64,000 nucleotides of DNA from Flavobacteriaceae bacterium S0862 (GTDB lineage: Bacteria > Bacteroidota > Bacteroidia > Flavobacteriales > Flavobacteriaceae), in contig JALKAW010000001.1 of assembly GCA_023015825.1 (NCBI GenBank), positions 434,001 to 498,000 of the forward strand, given 5' to 3'. A program made the position numbers and the translations under genes. Below are positions 37,853-46,561 of this stretch, piece by piece. Numbering within the stretch: the stretch's first letter is position 1; each line of letters opens with the position of its first letter. A model generated the notes under the pieces. That model was not told where the DNA came from and did no database searches. It saw nothing but the letters and a program-made list of their open reading frames with translations.

Positions 37853-39136
37853 TTATTGTCCTCTGTATTTATCACTATAACGTTTCCAAAGCTTGGTTTG
37901 ATGTGTTTCTAAGCTAATTGCACGTCCATCAATAAACGCATGAGTGAGTTGATTTCCTCTCATATCTAAAGCATCTCCTTCACTTACAAATAAGGTAGCA
38001 CTTTTACCAACTTCTATAGTTCCTAACATGTCATCAATCCCTAAGATTTTGGCAATATTAGATGTTATTAATTTTAAAGCATCTTCTTTAGCCATACCTT
38101 GTCCAGCAACTTGTCCTGCATAAAAAGGGAGGTTACGTGTTTGGAAGTTATTACTATGCGCTTGAATGCCTACCAATACACCAGCATCAGCTAATAATTT
38201 GGGATTTTTATATGGCAAATCATAATCATGGTCTTCACTTGCTGGAACTGTATGCGTACGATTTATTAAAACAGGAATATTATTACTTTTTAATAATCCA
38301 GACACTGCATGAGCTTGATAGCCTCCTACAATGACTATTTTAATGCCATTTTCAACAGCAAAATTAACAGCATCAGTAATACCTTTTTCATCATCAACAT
38401 GAACATATAATTTTTGGGAACCATCAAACAAACCTTCCATAGCTTCAAACGGTAAATTTTTAGTAACACGCTTTCCTTTTAAATAGGCTTTACTTTCATT
38501 TATAAAGTTTACAATGTCATTCGTTTGGTTGCCATAATTACTATTTGGTCTTAAGCCTGGAGATTCTCCTAGCCAAGGGCGACCTCTTGTAATACTACTT
38601 GGCCAGTTTAGATGAATACCATCATCAGCTTTAATTGCTGCATCTTGCCAGTTCCATGCATCTAATTGCATAATTGATGATGTTCCAGAAATTCTTCCTC
38701 CTTTTGGAATTACTTGAGCTGTCAATATTCCATTAGGACGCATAGATTCTACAACTTTAGATTCTGCGTTATAAGCAATTAAACTGCGAACATGAGGTAT
38801 CATACTACCCATTTCAACTTGATCGTTACTCGCATTTACACTATTAATTTCAACAAGTCCTAAACTAGTATTTGCAGCAATAAAACCAGGGTATATATGT
38901 TTACCAGAAGTATCAATCACTTTACCTTTAGTGGCAGTATTTGAGGTTCCTACTGCTTGAATTTTACCATTCTCAAAGACTATTGTTCCGTTTTCAATAA
39001 CAGTTCCGTCACCAACATGAATAGTTGCTCCTGTAATGCTTATAGCTTCAGTTTGCTTGTCTGCTGGCGTTTGTTGCGCAAAAGTTAGTGTGCAACATAA
39101 CATTAAAATTGAGTATATATATTTTATGTGTCTCAT
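37853..39136 (-). CDS. Secreted amidohydrolase-fold protein lacking the HxH motif
   Basis: The signal peptide ends TFAQQ. The 427-residue mature protein has the amidohydrolase composite fold (SITGATIHVGDGTVIENGTI, then KHIYPGFIAANTSLGLVE). The metal-binding HxH that normally follows the first beta strand (GLIDxHTH) is replaced by AANTS. The His in PVLINRTHTVPA and the C-terminal LGTIEVGKSATLFV remain. It is therefore probably a non-metal or inactive member that partners the larger neighbour. It starts 11 nt after the 986-residue amidohydrolase gene, in the same unit. Such pairs occur widely in Bacteroidota. The substrate is unknown. Confidence 0.8.
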   Translation of the reverse strand: MRHIKYIYSILMLCCTLTFAQQTPADKQTEAISITGATIHVGDGTVIENGTIVFENGKIQAVGTSNTATKGKVIDTSGKHIYPGFIAANTSLGLVEINSVNASNDQVEMGSMIPHVRSLIAYNAESKVVESMRPNGILTAQVIPKGGRISGTSSIMQLDAWNWQDAAIKADDGIHLNWPSSITRGRPWLGESPGLRPNSNYGNQTNDIVNFINESKAYLKGKRVTKNLPFEAMEGLFDGSQKLYVHVDDEKGITDAVNFAVENGIKIVIVGGYQAHAVSGLLKSNNIPVLINRTHTVPASEDHDYDLPYKNPKLLADAGVLVGIQAHSNNFQTRNLPFYAGQVAGQGMAKEDALKLITSNIAKILGIDDMLGTIEVGKSATLFVSEGDALDMRGNQLTHAFIDGRAISLETHQTKLWKRYSDKYRGQ

Positions 39137-39147
39137 AATTTCTTGTT

Positions 39148-42108
39148 TTAGTCCATTGAATCACAATGAAGTTCTTGCTTTTCGGTTACTTTAATTGGCT
39201 GTGTTTTCATGCCTTTATTTTTTTCTTGCATCATCATGGATATTAATTCACTACGTTCTTGTTTAATTTTTAAACGCATTTGCTTGTCTTTTTCAATATC
39301 GAAATAAGTAGCACCTTCAATGATAGTTTTTTCAGCTTTTGCATAAACAGATAAAGGATTGTCACTCCACAATACTACATCGGCATCTTTACCAACTTTT
39401 ATACTTCCAACACGATTATCTATGTGCAGCAATTTTGCTGGATTTAGTGTTACCATTTTCCAAGCTTCTTCCTCGCTAACACCACCATATTTAACTGTCT
39501 TAGCGGCTTCCTGATTTAAACGTCTGGACATCTCAGCATCATCACTGTTGATAGCAGTTGTAATACCTACATTATGCATAATAGATGCATTGTATGGAAT
39601 GGCATCGTTTACTTCAAACTTATAAGCCCACCAATCACTAAAAGTTGAAGCGCCTACACCGTGTTCTTTCATGATATCAGCTACTTTGTAACCCTCAAGA
39701 ATATGTGTAAATGTGTTCATTTTGAAACCAAACCTCTCGGCAACTTTCATCATCATATTAATTTCAGTTTGAACATACGAGTGGCAACTAATAAATCGGT
39801 CTCCATTCATTATTTCAACCAAAGTTTCCATTTCAATATCTTTTCTGTATGGTTGTCCGCTTTTCTTTTTAGCTTCGTACTCTTTTGCTCTAGTAAAGTT
39901 GTCAACAAACATTTGTTCGACACCCATTCTTGTTCTTGGGAAACGCGTGCCAGTTTGTGAGCTTGATTGCTTAACATTTTCACCAAGTGCAAATTTTATA
40001 AACTTAGGTGCATTTTTATTAAGTAAGCCATCAGCAGATTCTCCCCATTTTAATTTTATGATGGCTGAACGCCCTCCTATTGGGTTAGCCGAACCATGTA
40101 AAATTTGGGCAGATGTAACACCACCTGCAAGATTTCGGTATATTTTAATATCCTCAGGGTTTATAACATCTTCTATAGTTACTTCAGCAGAAGAGTTTTG
40201 CCCACCTTCATTAATTCTAGTGGCTGCTATGTGTGTATGTTCATCAATTACACCAGCTGTTAAATGTTTTCCAGTTGCATCCACAACCGTTGCATTACGA
40301 TCACTTAAATTGTTACCAACTTTTGCAATTTTACCATCCTTAATCAAGACATCTGTATTTTTAAGAATACCATCAGATTCATTGGTCCATACCGTAGCAT
40401 TTTTAAATAAGATAGTTTCTTGTTTTGGTAACTCAGAAACACCATAAGCTCCATTTGGATAGGTAACAGGCATCATTTTTACATCTTTAGAGTTTTCACT
40501 TTTCTTGCTCATTCCATTTTTTGTAGTATTATCGCTTAGAGCTTTTTGAGCAACTACATAAACACTATTCCCATTAGGGTCTATAAGTTTTCCACTGAGA
40601 TTATCTCCTTGATTCACTCTTGAAGTAAACCTCATAAATTCTTGTTGAGTTGTATCTAAACTAGTAAAGGTTAGGTTTACCCAATTATCTTTATAAGTGA
40701 TTTTTGCACCTAGTTGTTTTCCATCACTTTTAAATTTTGCTTTAGGTTTGCTAGACGAACCCGAAATAGATACATCGTATGTTTTTCCTGCCATTGTAAA
40801 GCTGTAATCACCGTCAATATCTTTTACGGTCATGTCGCTAATAACATTTCTGTCACCTTTAACCCAGTTTTCATAAATTTTTGTGCCCTTACTAAAAAGC
40901 TCACCAGATGTAATTAAGAAATTGGCAAAAGCACCATTTTTTAGAGAGCCTATTTTGTTTGGTTGCCCTAAAACCTGAGCAGGAACTGTTGTTAATGCTT
41001 CTAATGCTTTCGTTTTATCTAAGCCATATTCAATAGCTTTCATTATACTAGCATTAAGCATATTAGGTGATTTTAACCCATTAGTTGTAAAGGTAAATGG
41101 TATGCCATTATCTGCTAATGCTTTAGGATTGGAAGGTTTTTGGTTCCATTCGCGCATTGCAGATAATTCTAGAACGCTAGCTGCAAAGGTATCTTCAACG
41201 TCATACGCATTAGGAAAATTTAATGGTAGAATGAACGTCGCATTAGTAGCTTTAATTGCTTTAATGTTTTCATATTCATCACCTCCACCTAAAATCACAT
41301 ATTGTGTGCCAAACTCATCACCAATTTTATCAACACGTAAGGCATTTATTTTACTTCCAGCTGCTATTATTTTTACTAAGCTTTTGTTACTATTAAAAGC
41401 TTCAAGCGAACGGTCTTTAACTGTAATACCTCCTTTAGCGTACCAATCTGCATCGTGATGTACTTGTCTAATTAGTGCAAAAGTTCCCATAATGGAGCTT
41501 GGATAAGCTTGAGAAGATTTCACACTTTTGTTTAATGCCAAGTAGTCAGCTGATTTGTCATCTAGAATACGTTCACCATCACCTCCTTCATTTTTGAGTG
41601 CAACTAAAGCACCAGTTCCTCTCATAATACCATCTTGTAAATGTGTGTTTACAACACCAAAACCTGCATTTCGTAAAGCTGATGCAGTTTTTGAATCGTA
41701 CTTAAAATGGTCTACTGCATTTTGTTCTGGTCGAATGTGATCATTCCAATAAAATCCTTCTCTATTGGCATCATACCGACTGCCACCACCTTGACGTTTT
41801 GGTTTTTCGACTCCAAATGAGGAGTATAAATCAATAAATGAAGGGTAAATACTTTTTCCTGAAACATCAATTACTACAGCATTTGCAGGAATGTTTACTG
41901 TGGTTCCAGTCGCCACTACTTTCCCATTATGGATAAGTAATGTGCCTTTGTCAATTACTTGAGTTGGCGTTACATAAATTTTAGCATTGGTAAATGCTGT
42001 ATAATTTGTGTTTACTGATTTTACGCCATCATTTTTCGGAACATGCTCTTGTGCTATAATAGAAAATGAACACATGAGCATCATTAAGATAAGATACTTT
42101 TTAATCAT
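39148..42108 (-). CDS. Large secreted amidohydrolase with two fold copies
   Basis: The 986-residue protein has a signal peptide (1-19, SIIAQ) and two amidohydrolase-like parts. The N-terminal copy (about 25-440, KIYVTPTQVIDKGTLLIHNGKV) lacks the HxH. The C-terminal copy (about 570-960) keeps it in GVIDEHTHIAATRI. Further metal-ligand-like His are in HGSANPIGG, ISCHSYVQTEIN and FTHILEGY, and the catalytic-type Asp is in AINSDDAEM. An imidazolonepropionase-like or dipeptidase activity is likely. It is the first gene of a two-gene unit with the smaller, HxH-less paralogue. Whether the N-terminal half is a scaffold is inference. Confidence 0.85.
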   Translation of the reverse strand: MIKKYLILMMLMCSFSIIAQEHVPKNDGVKSVNTNYTAFTNAKIYVTPTQVIDKGTLLIHNGKVVATGTTVNIPANAVVIDVSGKSIYPSFIDLYSSFGVEKPKRQGGGSRYDANREGFYWNDHIRPEQNAVDHFKYDSKTASALRNAGFGVVNTHLQDGIMRGTGALVALKNEGGDGERILDDKSADYLALNKSVKSSQAYPSSIMGTFALIRQVHHDADWYAKGGITVKDRSLEAFNSNKSLVKIIAAGSKINALRVDKIGDEFGTQYVILGGGDEYENIKAIKATNATFILPLNFPNAYDVEDTFAASVLELSAMREWNQKPSNPKALADNGIPFTFTTNGLKSPNMLNASIMKAIEYGLDKTKALEALTTVPAQVLGQPNKIGSLKNGAFANFLITSGELFSKGTKIYENWVKGDRNVISDMTVKDIDGDYSFTMAGKTYDVSISGSSSKPKAKFKSDGKQLGAKITYKDNWVNLTFTSLDTTQQEFMRFTSRVNQGDNLSGKLIDPNGNSVYVVAQKALSDNTTKNGMSKKSENSKDVKMMPVTYPNGAYGVSELPKQETILFKNATVWTNESDGILKNTDVLIKDGKIAKVGNNLSDRNATVVDATGKHLTAGVIDEHTHIAATRINEGGQNSSAEVTIEDVINPEDIKIYRNLAGGVTSAQILHGSANPIGGRSAIIKLKWGESADGLLNKNAPKFIKFALGENVKQSSSQTGTRFPRTRMGVEQMFVDNFTRAKEYEAKKKSGQPYRKDIEMETLVEIMNGDRFISCHSYVQTEINMMMKVAERFGFKMNTFTHILEGYKVADIMKEHGVGASTFSDWWAYKFEVNDAIPYNASIMHNVGITTAINSDDAEMSRRLNQEAAKTVKYGGVSEEEAWKMVTLNPAKLLHIDNRVGSIKVGKDADVVLWSDNPLSVYAKAEKTIIEGATYFDIEKDKQMRLKIKQERSELISMMMQEKNKGMKTQPIKVTEKQELHCDSMD

Positions 42109-42188
42109 ATTTGGTTGGTAATAAATTAGAACACTAAATATAATGATTATGGAAGTAGTAATATCAGGTTAAGATTTTTTTAACGTTT

Positions 42189-43256
42189 TTATAAGGGTTT
42201 ATCTTTAAAATAATTGACCAATAATGCCACAGCATAGCTATAACTCTCTATACCTTTGTCTTGATTGTTGGCTTTTAAAAAATTGCTATATACTATTTTA
42301 AAAATAGGTTCTAGAGGATTTTTGTAAGAAGTCCAGAAGTCATAAGATTCTTGGTAGTTTAGTAATATACCTTTATTTATTTTTTTTCTTAATTTTTCAT
42401 AAGCATCTTTATCACGTTTATAAACTTCGTTTAAGCATTGTCTTAATGCCGACACATAACCCGAATATTTAAAATATGCGTCTGGATTATTTATGGCTGC
42501 TAAATAGCCAATAAAATTGGTTTCATTTTCAGCTGCATAACCCAATTGATGAGCTTGTTCATGACATGCAGTAGATGGATATTGATACAAAGGAATTAAA
42601 CCATCTATTTGAGCCTCGTTTGTAAACGGGTTTAAATAACCACTAAATCCCATATATGTGAGCGGTAAACTATAAATGGATTGCTTGATGCTTTTTGCTT
42701 GATAATTAAACTTTGGGTGTATTTCTCCTAAAACTTTATAGCCATTTATTGTTCCGTCAAAAAGCTTTTTTTTACTATATGGCATGGTTGCTTTAATAGA
42801 ATCGTTATTAGTGATCGATTTATGAATAGTATTGGATTTTTCGATAAAGGCTTCAGTAACTCTTATTAACTCTTCAGTAGTGTATTTATAATCTATGTTA
42901 AGAGTTTTATATACTGGAAGGCGATAATAGTTCATTCCCCAAAACAAATGAAAAACTAAATAACCAATTGAGACAGCCGAAAACACTTCATTTAGCCAGT
43001 TTTTTGTATCTGATCTTAAGCGTTTTCTGTTTATTGCAAACCATCTTAAAATGTATATTCCTGCGATTGTATATAGTATATCTCCAACCGAAAAAGGAAT
43101 CCAACCAAAAGCGAACCTTAATATTTTAGAAGTAAATTGGTATAAACCGTTACTGTAATATGTTTCAATAAATTCAGGGTAATTAGCCAGTAGCTTTACA
43201 ATAAAGTATTGTGGAATAATACTTAAAGCGATTATTAGTTTTTTCTTGTTCAGCAT
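42189..43256 (-). CDS. DUF3810 membrane protein with HExxH motif
   Basis: A membrane protein of about 355 residues with three N-terminal helices (KKLIIALSIIPQYFI, FAFGWIPFSVGDILY, VSIGYLVFHLFW). It then has a soluble part carrying a zinc-protease-like HExxH in STACHEQAHQLGYAAE. DUF3810 has no established function. The start is taken at MLNKKKLI (43256). The longer frame (MYFWIM) overlaps a TATTTTTG box at 43261-43268 and is less likely. The box, however, is only 4 nt from this ATG, so its use would imply a nearly leaderless message. It is divergent from pepD. Confidence 0.8.
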   Translation of the reverse strand: MLNKKKLIIALSIIPQYFIVKLLANYPEFIETYYSNGLYQFTSKILRFAFGWIPFSVGDILYTIAGIYILRWFAINRKRLRSDTKNWLNEVFSAVSIGYLVFHLFWGMNYYRLPVYKTLNIDYKYTTEELIRVTEAFIEKSNTIHKSITNNDSIKATMPYSKKKLFDGTINGYKVLGEIHPKFNYQAKSIKQSIYSLPLTYMGFSGYLNPFTNEAQIDGLIPLYQYPSTACHEQAHQLGYAAENETNFIGYLAAINNPDAYFKYSGYVSALRQCLNEVYKRDKDAYEKLRKKINKGILLNYQESYDFWTSYKNPLEPIFKIVYSNFLKANNQDKGIESYSYAVALLVNYFKDKPL

Positions 43257-43302
43257 TATCCAAAAATACACAATAGTTTAATAATTCTTTTATTTACTTA
43301 TA

Positions 43303-43310
43303 TACCTTTG
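43303..43310 (+). promoter_or_regulatory. -7 box for pepD
   Basis: TACCTTTG matches TAnnTTTG, 20 nt before the pepD ATG. No -33 TTG is clear. Confidence 0.6.
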
Positions 43311-43330
43311 TAAAACTTAATTATTGATAA

Positions 43331-44791
43331 ATGAATTCAGAAATAAGAAACCTTGAACCTAAAGTACTGTGGAATAAGTTTGCCGACTTAAATGCAGTTC
43401 CAAGACCATCAAAGAAAGAAGAGAGAGTTATTGCTTTTATGATGGAATTTGGAAAACGTTTGGACCTTGAAACTATCAACGATGAGGTTGGTAATGTGAT
43501 TATTAGAAAGCCAGCGACAGCAAGAATGGAAGACAGAAAAATGCTTGTCATGCAGTCACATTTAGATATGGTGCATCAAAAAAATGCAGATACAACGTTT
43601 GATTTTGATTCGCAAGGCATAGAAATGTATATTGATGGTGATTGGGTTAAAGCAAGAGGAACAACTTTAGGAGCAGATAATGGCTTAGGTGTCGCCACTA
43701 TCATGGCGATTTTAGAAAGTAATACTATTGAACATCCAGCTATTGAAGCTTTACTTACCATTGATGAAGAAACAGGAATGACAGGAGCCATGGGCTTAAA
43801 AGGCAATGTTTTAAAAGGCGATATTCTTTTGAATTTAGATACTGAAGAAGATGATGAAATAGGTGTTGGTTGTGCAGGAGGAATAGATGTTACTGCTAAA
43901 AGAACCTATAAAGAAGAAGACACTCCAGATGGAAAAAAGGGATATAAGATTACTGTAAAAGGATTACAAGGAGGTCATTCTGGTATGCAAATTCACGAAG
44001 GATTAGGTAACTCTAACAAAATATTAAACAGGCTTCTTTTTGAAGGTTTCGAAAATTTTGGATTATGTATTAATGAAATTGATGGCGGAAGTTTAAGAAA
44101 TGCTATTCCTAGAGAAAGCTTTGTAAAAGTAGTAATTGACACTGTTCATGATGAAGCTTTTAAGTTTGAAATGAAGCAATTATCTCAAGTTATTTCTAAT
44201 GAATTAAAAACGATGGAGCCAAACTTGAAAGTTGTTATTTCAGAAACTGAACTTCCAAAAAAAGTTATGGCGTTAGGTGTACAAGAAGGATTAATCAAAG
44301 CGCTTTATGCAGCACATAATGGTGTTTATAGAATGAGTGCAGATATACCAGAATTGGTTGAAACATCAAACAATGTAGCTAGAGTAGAGGTAAAAGACGG
44401 TAGTATTAAAATTGGTTGCTTAACGCGTTCTTCTGTGGAATCTTCTAAAATGGATTTAGCCAATAAACTTCGTGCTACTTTCGAATTAATTGGATGTGAG
44501 GTTGAATTCTCAGGCAGTTATCCAGGATGGACACCAAATATGGAATCTTCTATTTTAAAAGTGATGCGAGAATTATATGTTAAGTTGAACAATGAAGAGC
44601 CACATGTAGCTGCCTGTCATGCAGGCTTAGAATGTGGTATTTTAGGGACTAATTATCCAGATATGGAAATGATAAGTTTTGGGCCTAATATAAAAGGAGC
44701 TCACTCACCAGATGAAAGAGCGCAAATATCTTCAGTTAAAAAATACTGGAAGTTCGTTTTAGAAATACTTAAAAACATTCCGAAGAAATAA
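43331..44791 (+). CDS. pepD: Cytosolic non-specific dipeptidase (aminoacyl-histidine dipeptidase)
   Basis: PepD is a zinc-dependent M20C dipeptidase that breaks Xaa-His and many other dipeptides in the cytosol. The metal and catalytic motifs are clear: VMQSHLDMVHQ, GTTLGADNGLGVA, TIDEETGMTGA, LNLDTEEDDEIGVGCAGG and LQGGHSGMQIHEG. The lid domain lies between residues of about 210 and 390, and the C-terminal ligand His is in SFGPNIKGAHSPDE. At 486 residues it is full length. It is a single transcription unit with its own promoter and a strong terminator, divergent from the DUF3810 gene. Confidence 0.96.
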   Translation: MNSEIRNLEPKVLWNKFADLNAVPRPSKKEERVIAFMMEFGKRLDLETINDEVGNVIIRKPATARMEDRKMLVMQSHLDMVHQKNADTTFDFDSQGIEMYIDGDWVKARGTTLGADNGLGVATIMAILESNTIEHPAIEALLTIDEETGMTGAMGLKGNVLKGDILLNLDTEEDDEIGVGCAGGIDVTAKRTYKEEDTPDGKKGYKITVKGLQGGHSGMQIHEGLGNSNKILNRLLFEGFENFGLCINEIDGGSLRNAIPRESFVKVVIDTVHDEAFKFEMKQLSQVISNELKTMEPNLKVVISETELPKKVMALGVQEGLIKALYAAHNGVYRMSADIPELVETSNNVARVEVKDGSIKIGCLTRSSVESSKMDLANKLRATFELIGCEVEFSGSYPGWTPNMESSILKVMRELYVKLNNEEPHVAACHAGLECGILGTNYPDMEMISFGPNIKGAHSPDERAQISSVKKYWKFVLEILKNIPKK

Positions 44792-44820
44792 AAAAGGCAG
44801 CTAATTTAGCTGCCTTTTTA
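44791..44820. terminator. Bidirectional terminator between pepD and the immunophilin gene
   Basis: The stem GGCAGCTA / TAGCTGCC (44796-44803 with 44807-44814) sits between an A-run and a T-run. It lies directly after the pepD stop and 21 nt beyond the convergent minus-strand gene. Confidence 0.88.
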
Positions 44821-44840
44821 TAATTTATTTATTAAAAAAA

Positions 44841-46013
44841 TTACTTTACAATTTCTACCATCTCAAGAATAAATACTACATCTTCATTTGGTTTTACTGG
44901 TGGTCTTCCATTTTCTCCCCAAGCCAAATGAGAAGGAATGTATAAATACATTTTATCTCCAACATTCATATTAGCTAAACCTTCATTAAACCCAGCAATC
45001 ATTTGTGCATTTGGACTTACTTGAGTTTGCATAGGTGTGTAGCCTTGTTGTTGGTCTCTTTGACTATTGTACATTCCAAATTTTTCAGCAATTTCTTTTC
45101 TATTAGAGTCAAGTAATTTTCCATTAGTAAAATAACCTTCGTACCAAACTTTTACATTTGCTCCTTGCTTAGGTTTTTCGCCAGTACCTTTTTTTATTAA
45201 ATGAGTCATTAAACCAGAAGGCAAAGCTTTGGCTTTACTTTTATATTCAATAATTTTTGGTAGCAATTCGTTAGCAGCAGCAGCAGTTATTTCTTCAGCT
45301 TTTTTTCTTTCTTCTTCGGCTTTTTTTAGTTCTGCAATCCTTTTTTCTTTTGCACGTTCGTCAAGTTTAGGTAATTCGGTTTCCCAAGTTTTAACTGCAT
45401 CAAACTTACGAGCTTCAAAACCTTGTCTAATAATATTCATCTCTTGAATTACTACGTCTTCAATTGGTTTGTTTCTTTCAGCTACTTTAACATTGGAAAT
45501 TGTATCTAATACGTCAAATCCTAATACTAACTCACCAAATACCGTATGGATGTTATCCAACCATGGCGTTGGTTTTTCAGTGATAAAAAACTGACTTCCG
45601 TTGGTTCCAGGGCCACCGTTTGCCATTGATAAGATTCCTGGTTTATCATGTTTTAAGGTGTCGTCAAACTCATCGCCAAAACGATATCCTGGATTTCCAG
45701 TTCCTGTTCCTAGAGGGTCTCCACCTTGAATCATAAAATCATTCATAATTCGATGGAAAGTTAATCCATTGTAGTACTTTTTTCCTTTATATATACTGTC
45801 AACCATTGGATGGCTTCCTTCTGCTAGTGCTACAAAATTGGCAACAGTTACAGGTGTTTTGTTATAAAATAACTTTGTAACCATTGTTCCTTTGTTGGTT
45901 ACAACTTCGGCAAATAGACCGTCTCCTAAATCTGGATATTTTTCATCACAAGATAGTAATGTTGTAAATAAAGCTAGTAGAATAATTTTCATAGAATGTT
46001 TAAAATTCTTCAT
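44841..46013 (-). CDS. Lipoprotein cyclophilin-FKBP fusion (dual-family immunophilin)
   Basis: Two unrelated peptidyl-prolyl isomerase folds are joined in one chain. After a lipoprotein signal (lipobox LLSC), residues of about 30-185 form a cyclophilin, with YYNGLTFHRIMNDFMIQGGDP, NGSQFFITE and TPWLDNIHTVFGE. A Lys/Glu-rich helical linker follows (about 205-260). The C-terminal FKBP (about 270-390) has VKVWYEGYFTNGKLLDS and PSHLAWGENGRPPVKPNEDV. Cyclophilin-FKBP order is known in Flavobacterium. It lies directly after gldI (2 nt gap), so it probably folds exported or gliding/T9SS proteins in the periplasm. The start may be ATG 46013 or 45992. Confidence 0.9.
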   Translation of the reverse strand: MKNFKHSMKIILLALFTTLLSCDEKYPDLGDGLFAEVVTNKGTMVTKLFYNKTPVTVANFVALAEGSHPMVDSIYKGKKYYNGLTFHRIMNDFMIQGGDPLGTGTGNPGYRFGDEFDDTLKHDKPGILSMANGGPGTNGSQFFITEKPTPWLDNIHTVFGELVLGFDVLDTISNVKVAERNKPIEDVVIQEMNIIRQGFEARKFDAVKTWETELPKLDERAKEKRIAELKKAEEERKKAEEITAAAANELLPKIIEYKSKAKALPSGLMTHLIKKGTGEKPKQGANVKVWYEGYFTNGKLLDSNRKEIAEKFGMYNSQRDQQQGYTPMQTQVSPNAQMIAGFNEGLANMNVGDKMYLYIPSHLAWGENGRPPVKPNEDVVFILEMVEIVK

Positions 46014-46015
46014 TG

Positions 46016-46561
46016 TTAATTAGTTTCTGTTTGAGTTATTGAGTTTATAGTTACGTTACATATTAGTGGAACATTTGTTCCTATTTTGTTTGTGTCTCCG
46101 TAGTAGCCATAGGCTTTTTGCGATGGGAATAGAAAGGTGACTGTTTCACCAGCTTTCATGAGTTTTAATCCTTCTCTTAAGCCAGAAAACAGTTCTTCCT
46201 TATCCATAGCATAATCTCTAGTTTTTAATTCTTCTTGGGTATAGATGGGGTTTCCGTTTAAATCGGATATGTTGTATTTAAAATTAACAATATCACCAAA
46301 TCCTGGTTTTATATTGTCTTCTTCAATTTTTGTGTTATAGCTATACCAAAAGCCATTTTCAGAGGCAATATATTCTGCAGTTTCATCTTTTTGGATGAGT
46401 TCTAATATTGCATTTCTTTCGGTTTCATTTAGTTTCTTATTTCTTTCAACAGAAGCGTCAATAAATGAGCCAGTTTTTACCGTTTTTGGACGCCTTGCTT
46501 CAGGCGATTTACATCCAAAGAGTAGAGTGGATGCTAGGGTTAAAATTAGTAGTCTTTTCAT
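46016..46561 (-). CDS. gldI: GldI, gliding-motility peptidyl-prolyl isomerase lipoprotein
   Basis: GldI is an FKBP-type lipoprotein needed for gliding motility in Flavobacterium, probably helping to fold gliding and T9SS parts. The signal has lipobox LLFGC (Cys17). The FKBP domain (about 90-180) contains FGDIVNFKYNISDLNGNPIY, FSGLREGLKLMKAGETVTFLFPSQKAYGYYG and a conserved end. The 181-residue length and the N-terminal RRPKTVKTGSFIDASVERNK part match GldI rather than a generic FKBP. It overlaps the nrnA-like gene by 4 nt (ATGA) and leads into the dual immunophilin. The identification fits the two T9SS cargo genes in this window. Confidence 0.88.
   Translation of the reverse strand: MKRLLILTLASTLLFGCKSPEARRPKTVKTGSFIDASVERNKKLNETERNAILELIQKDETAEYIASENGFWYSYNTKIEEDNIKPGFGDIVNFKYNISDLNGNPIYTQEELKTRDYAMDKEELFSGLREGLKLMKAGETVTFLFPSQKAYGYYGDTNKIGTNVPLICNVTINSITQTETN

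Noticed and set aside
39661-41740. Several plus-strand frames (up to 182 codons) across the large amidohydrolase gene
   Set aside because: They are antisense to a well-supported secreted enzyme with signal peptide and catalytic motif; none shows a promoter or family.
43261-43268. TATTTTTG box as promoter of the DUF3810 gene
   Set aside because: It lies only 4 nt before the preferred ATG, so it would give a nearly leaderless message; kept only as a comment.
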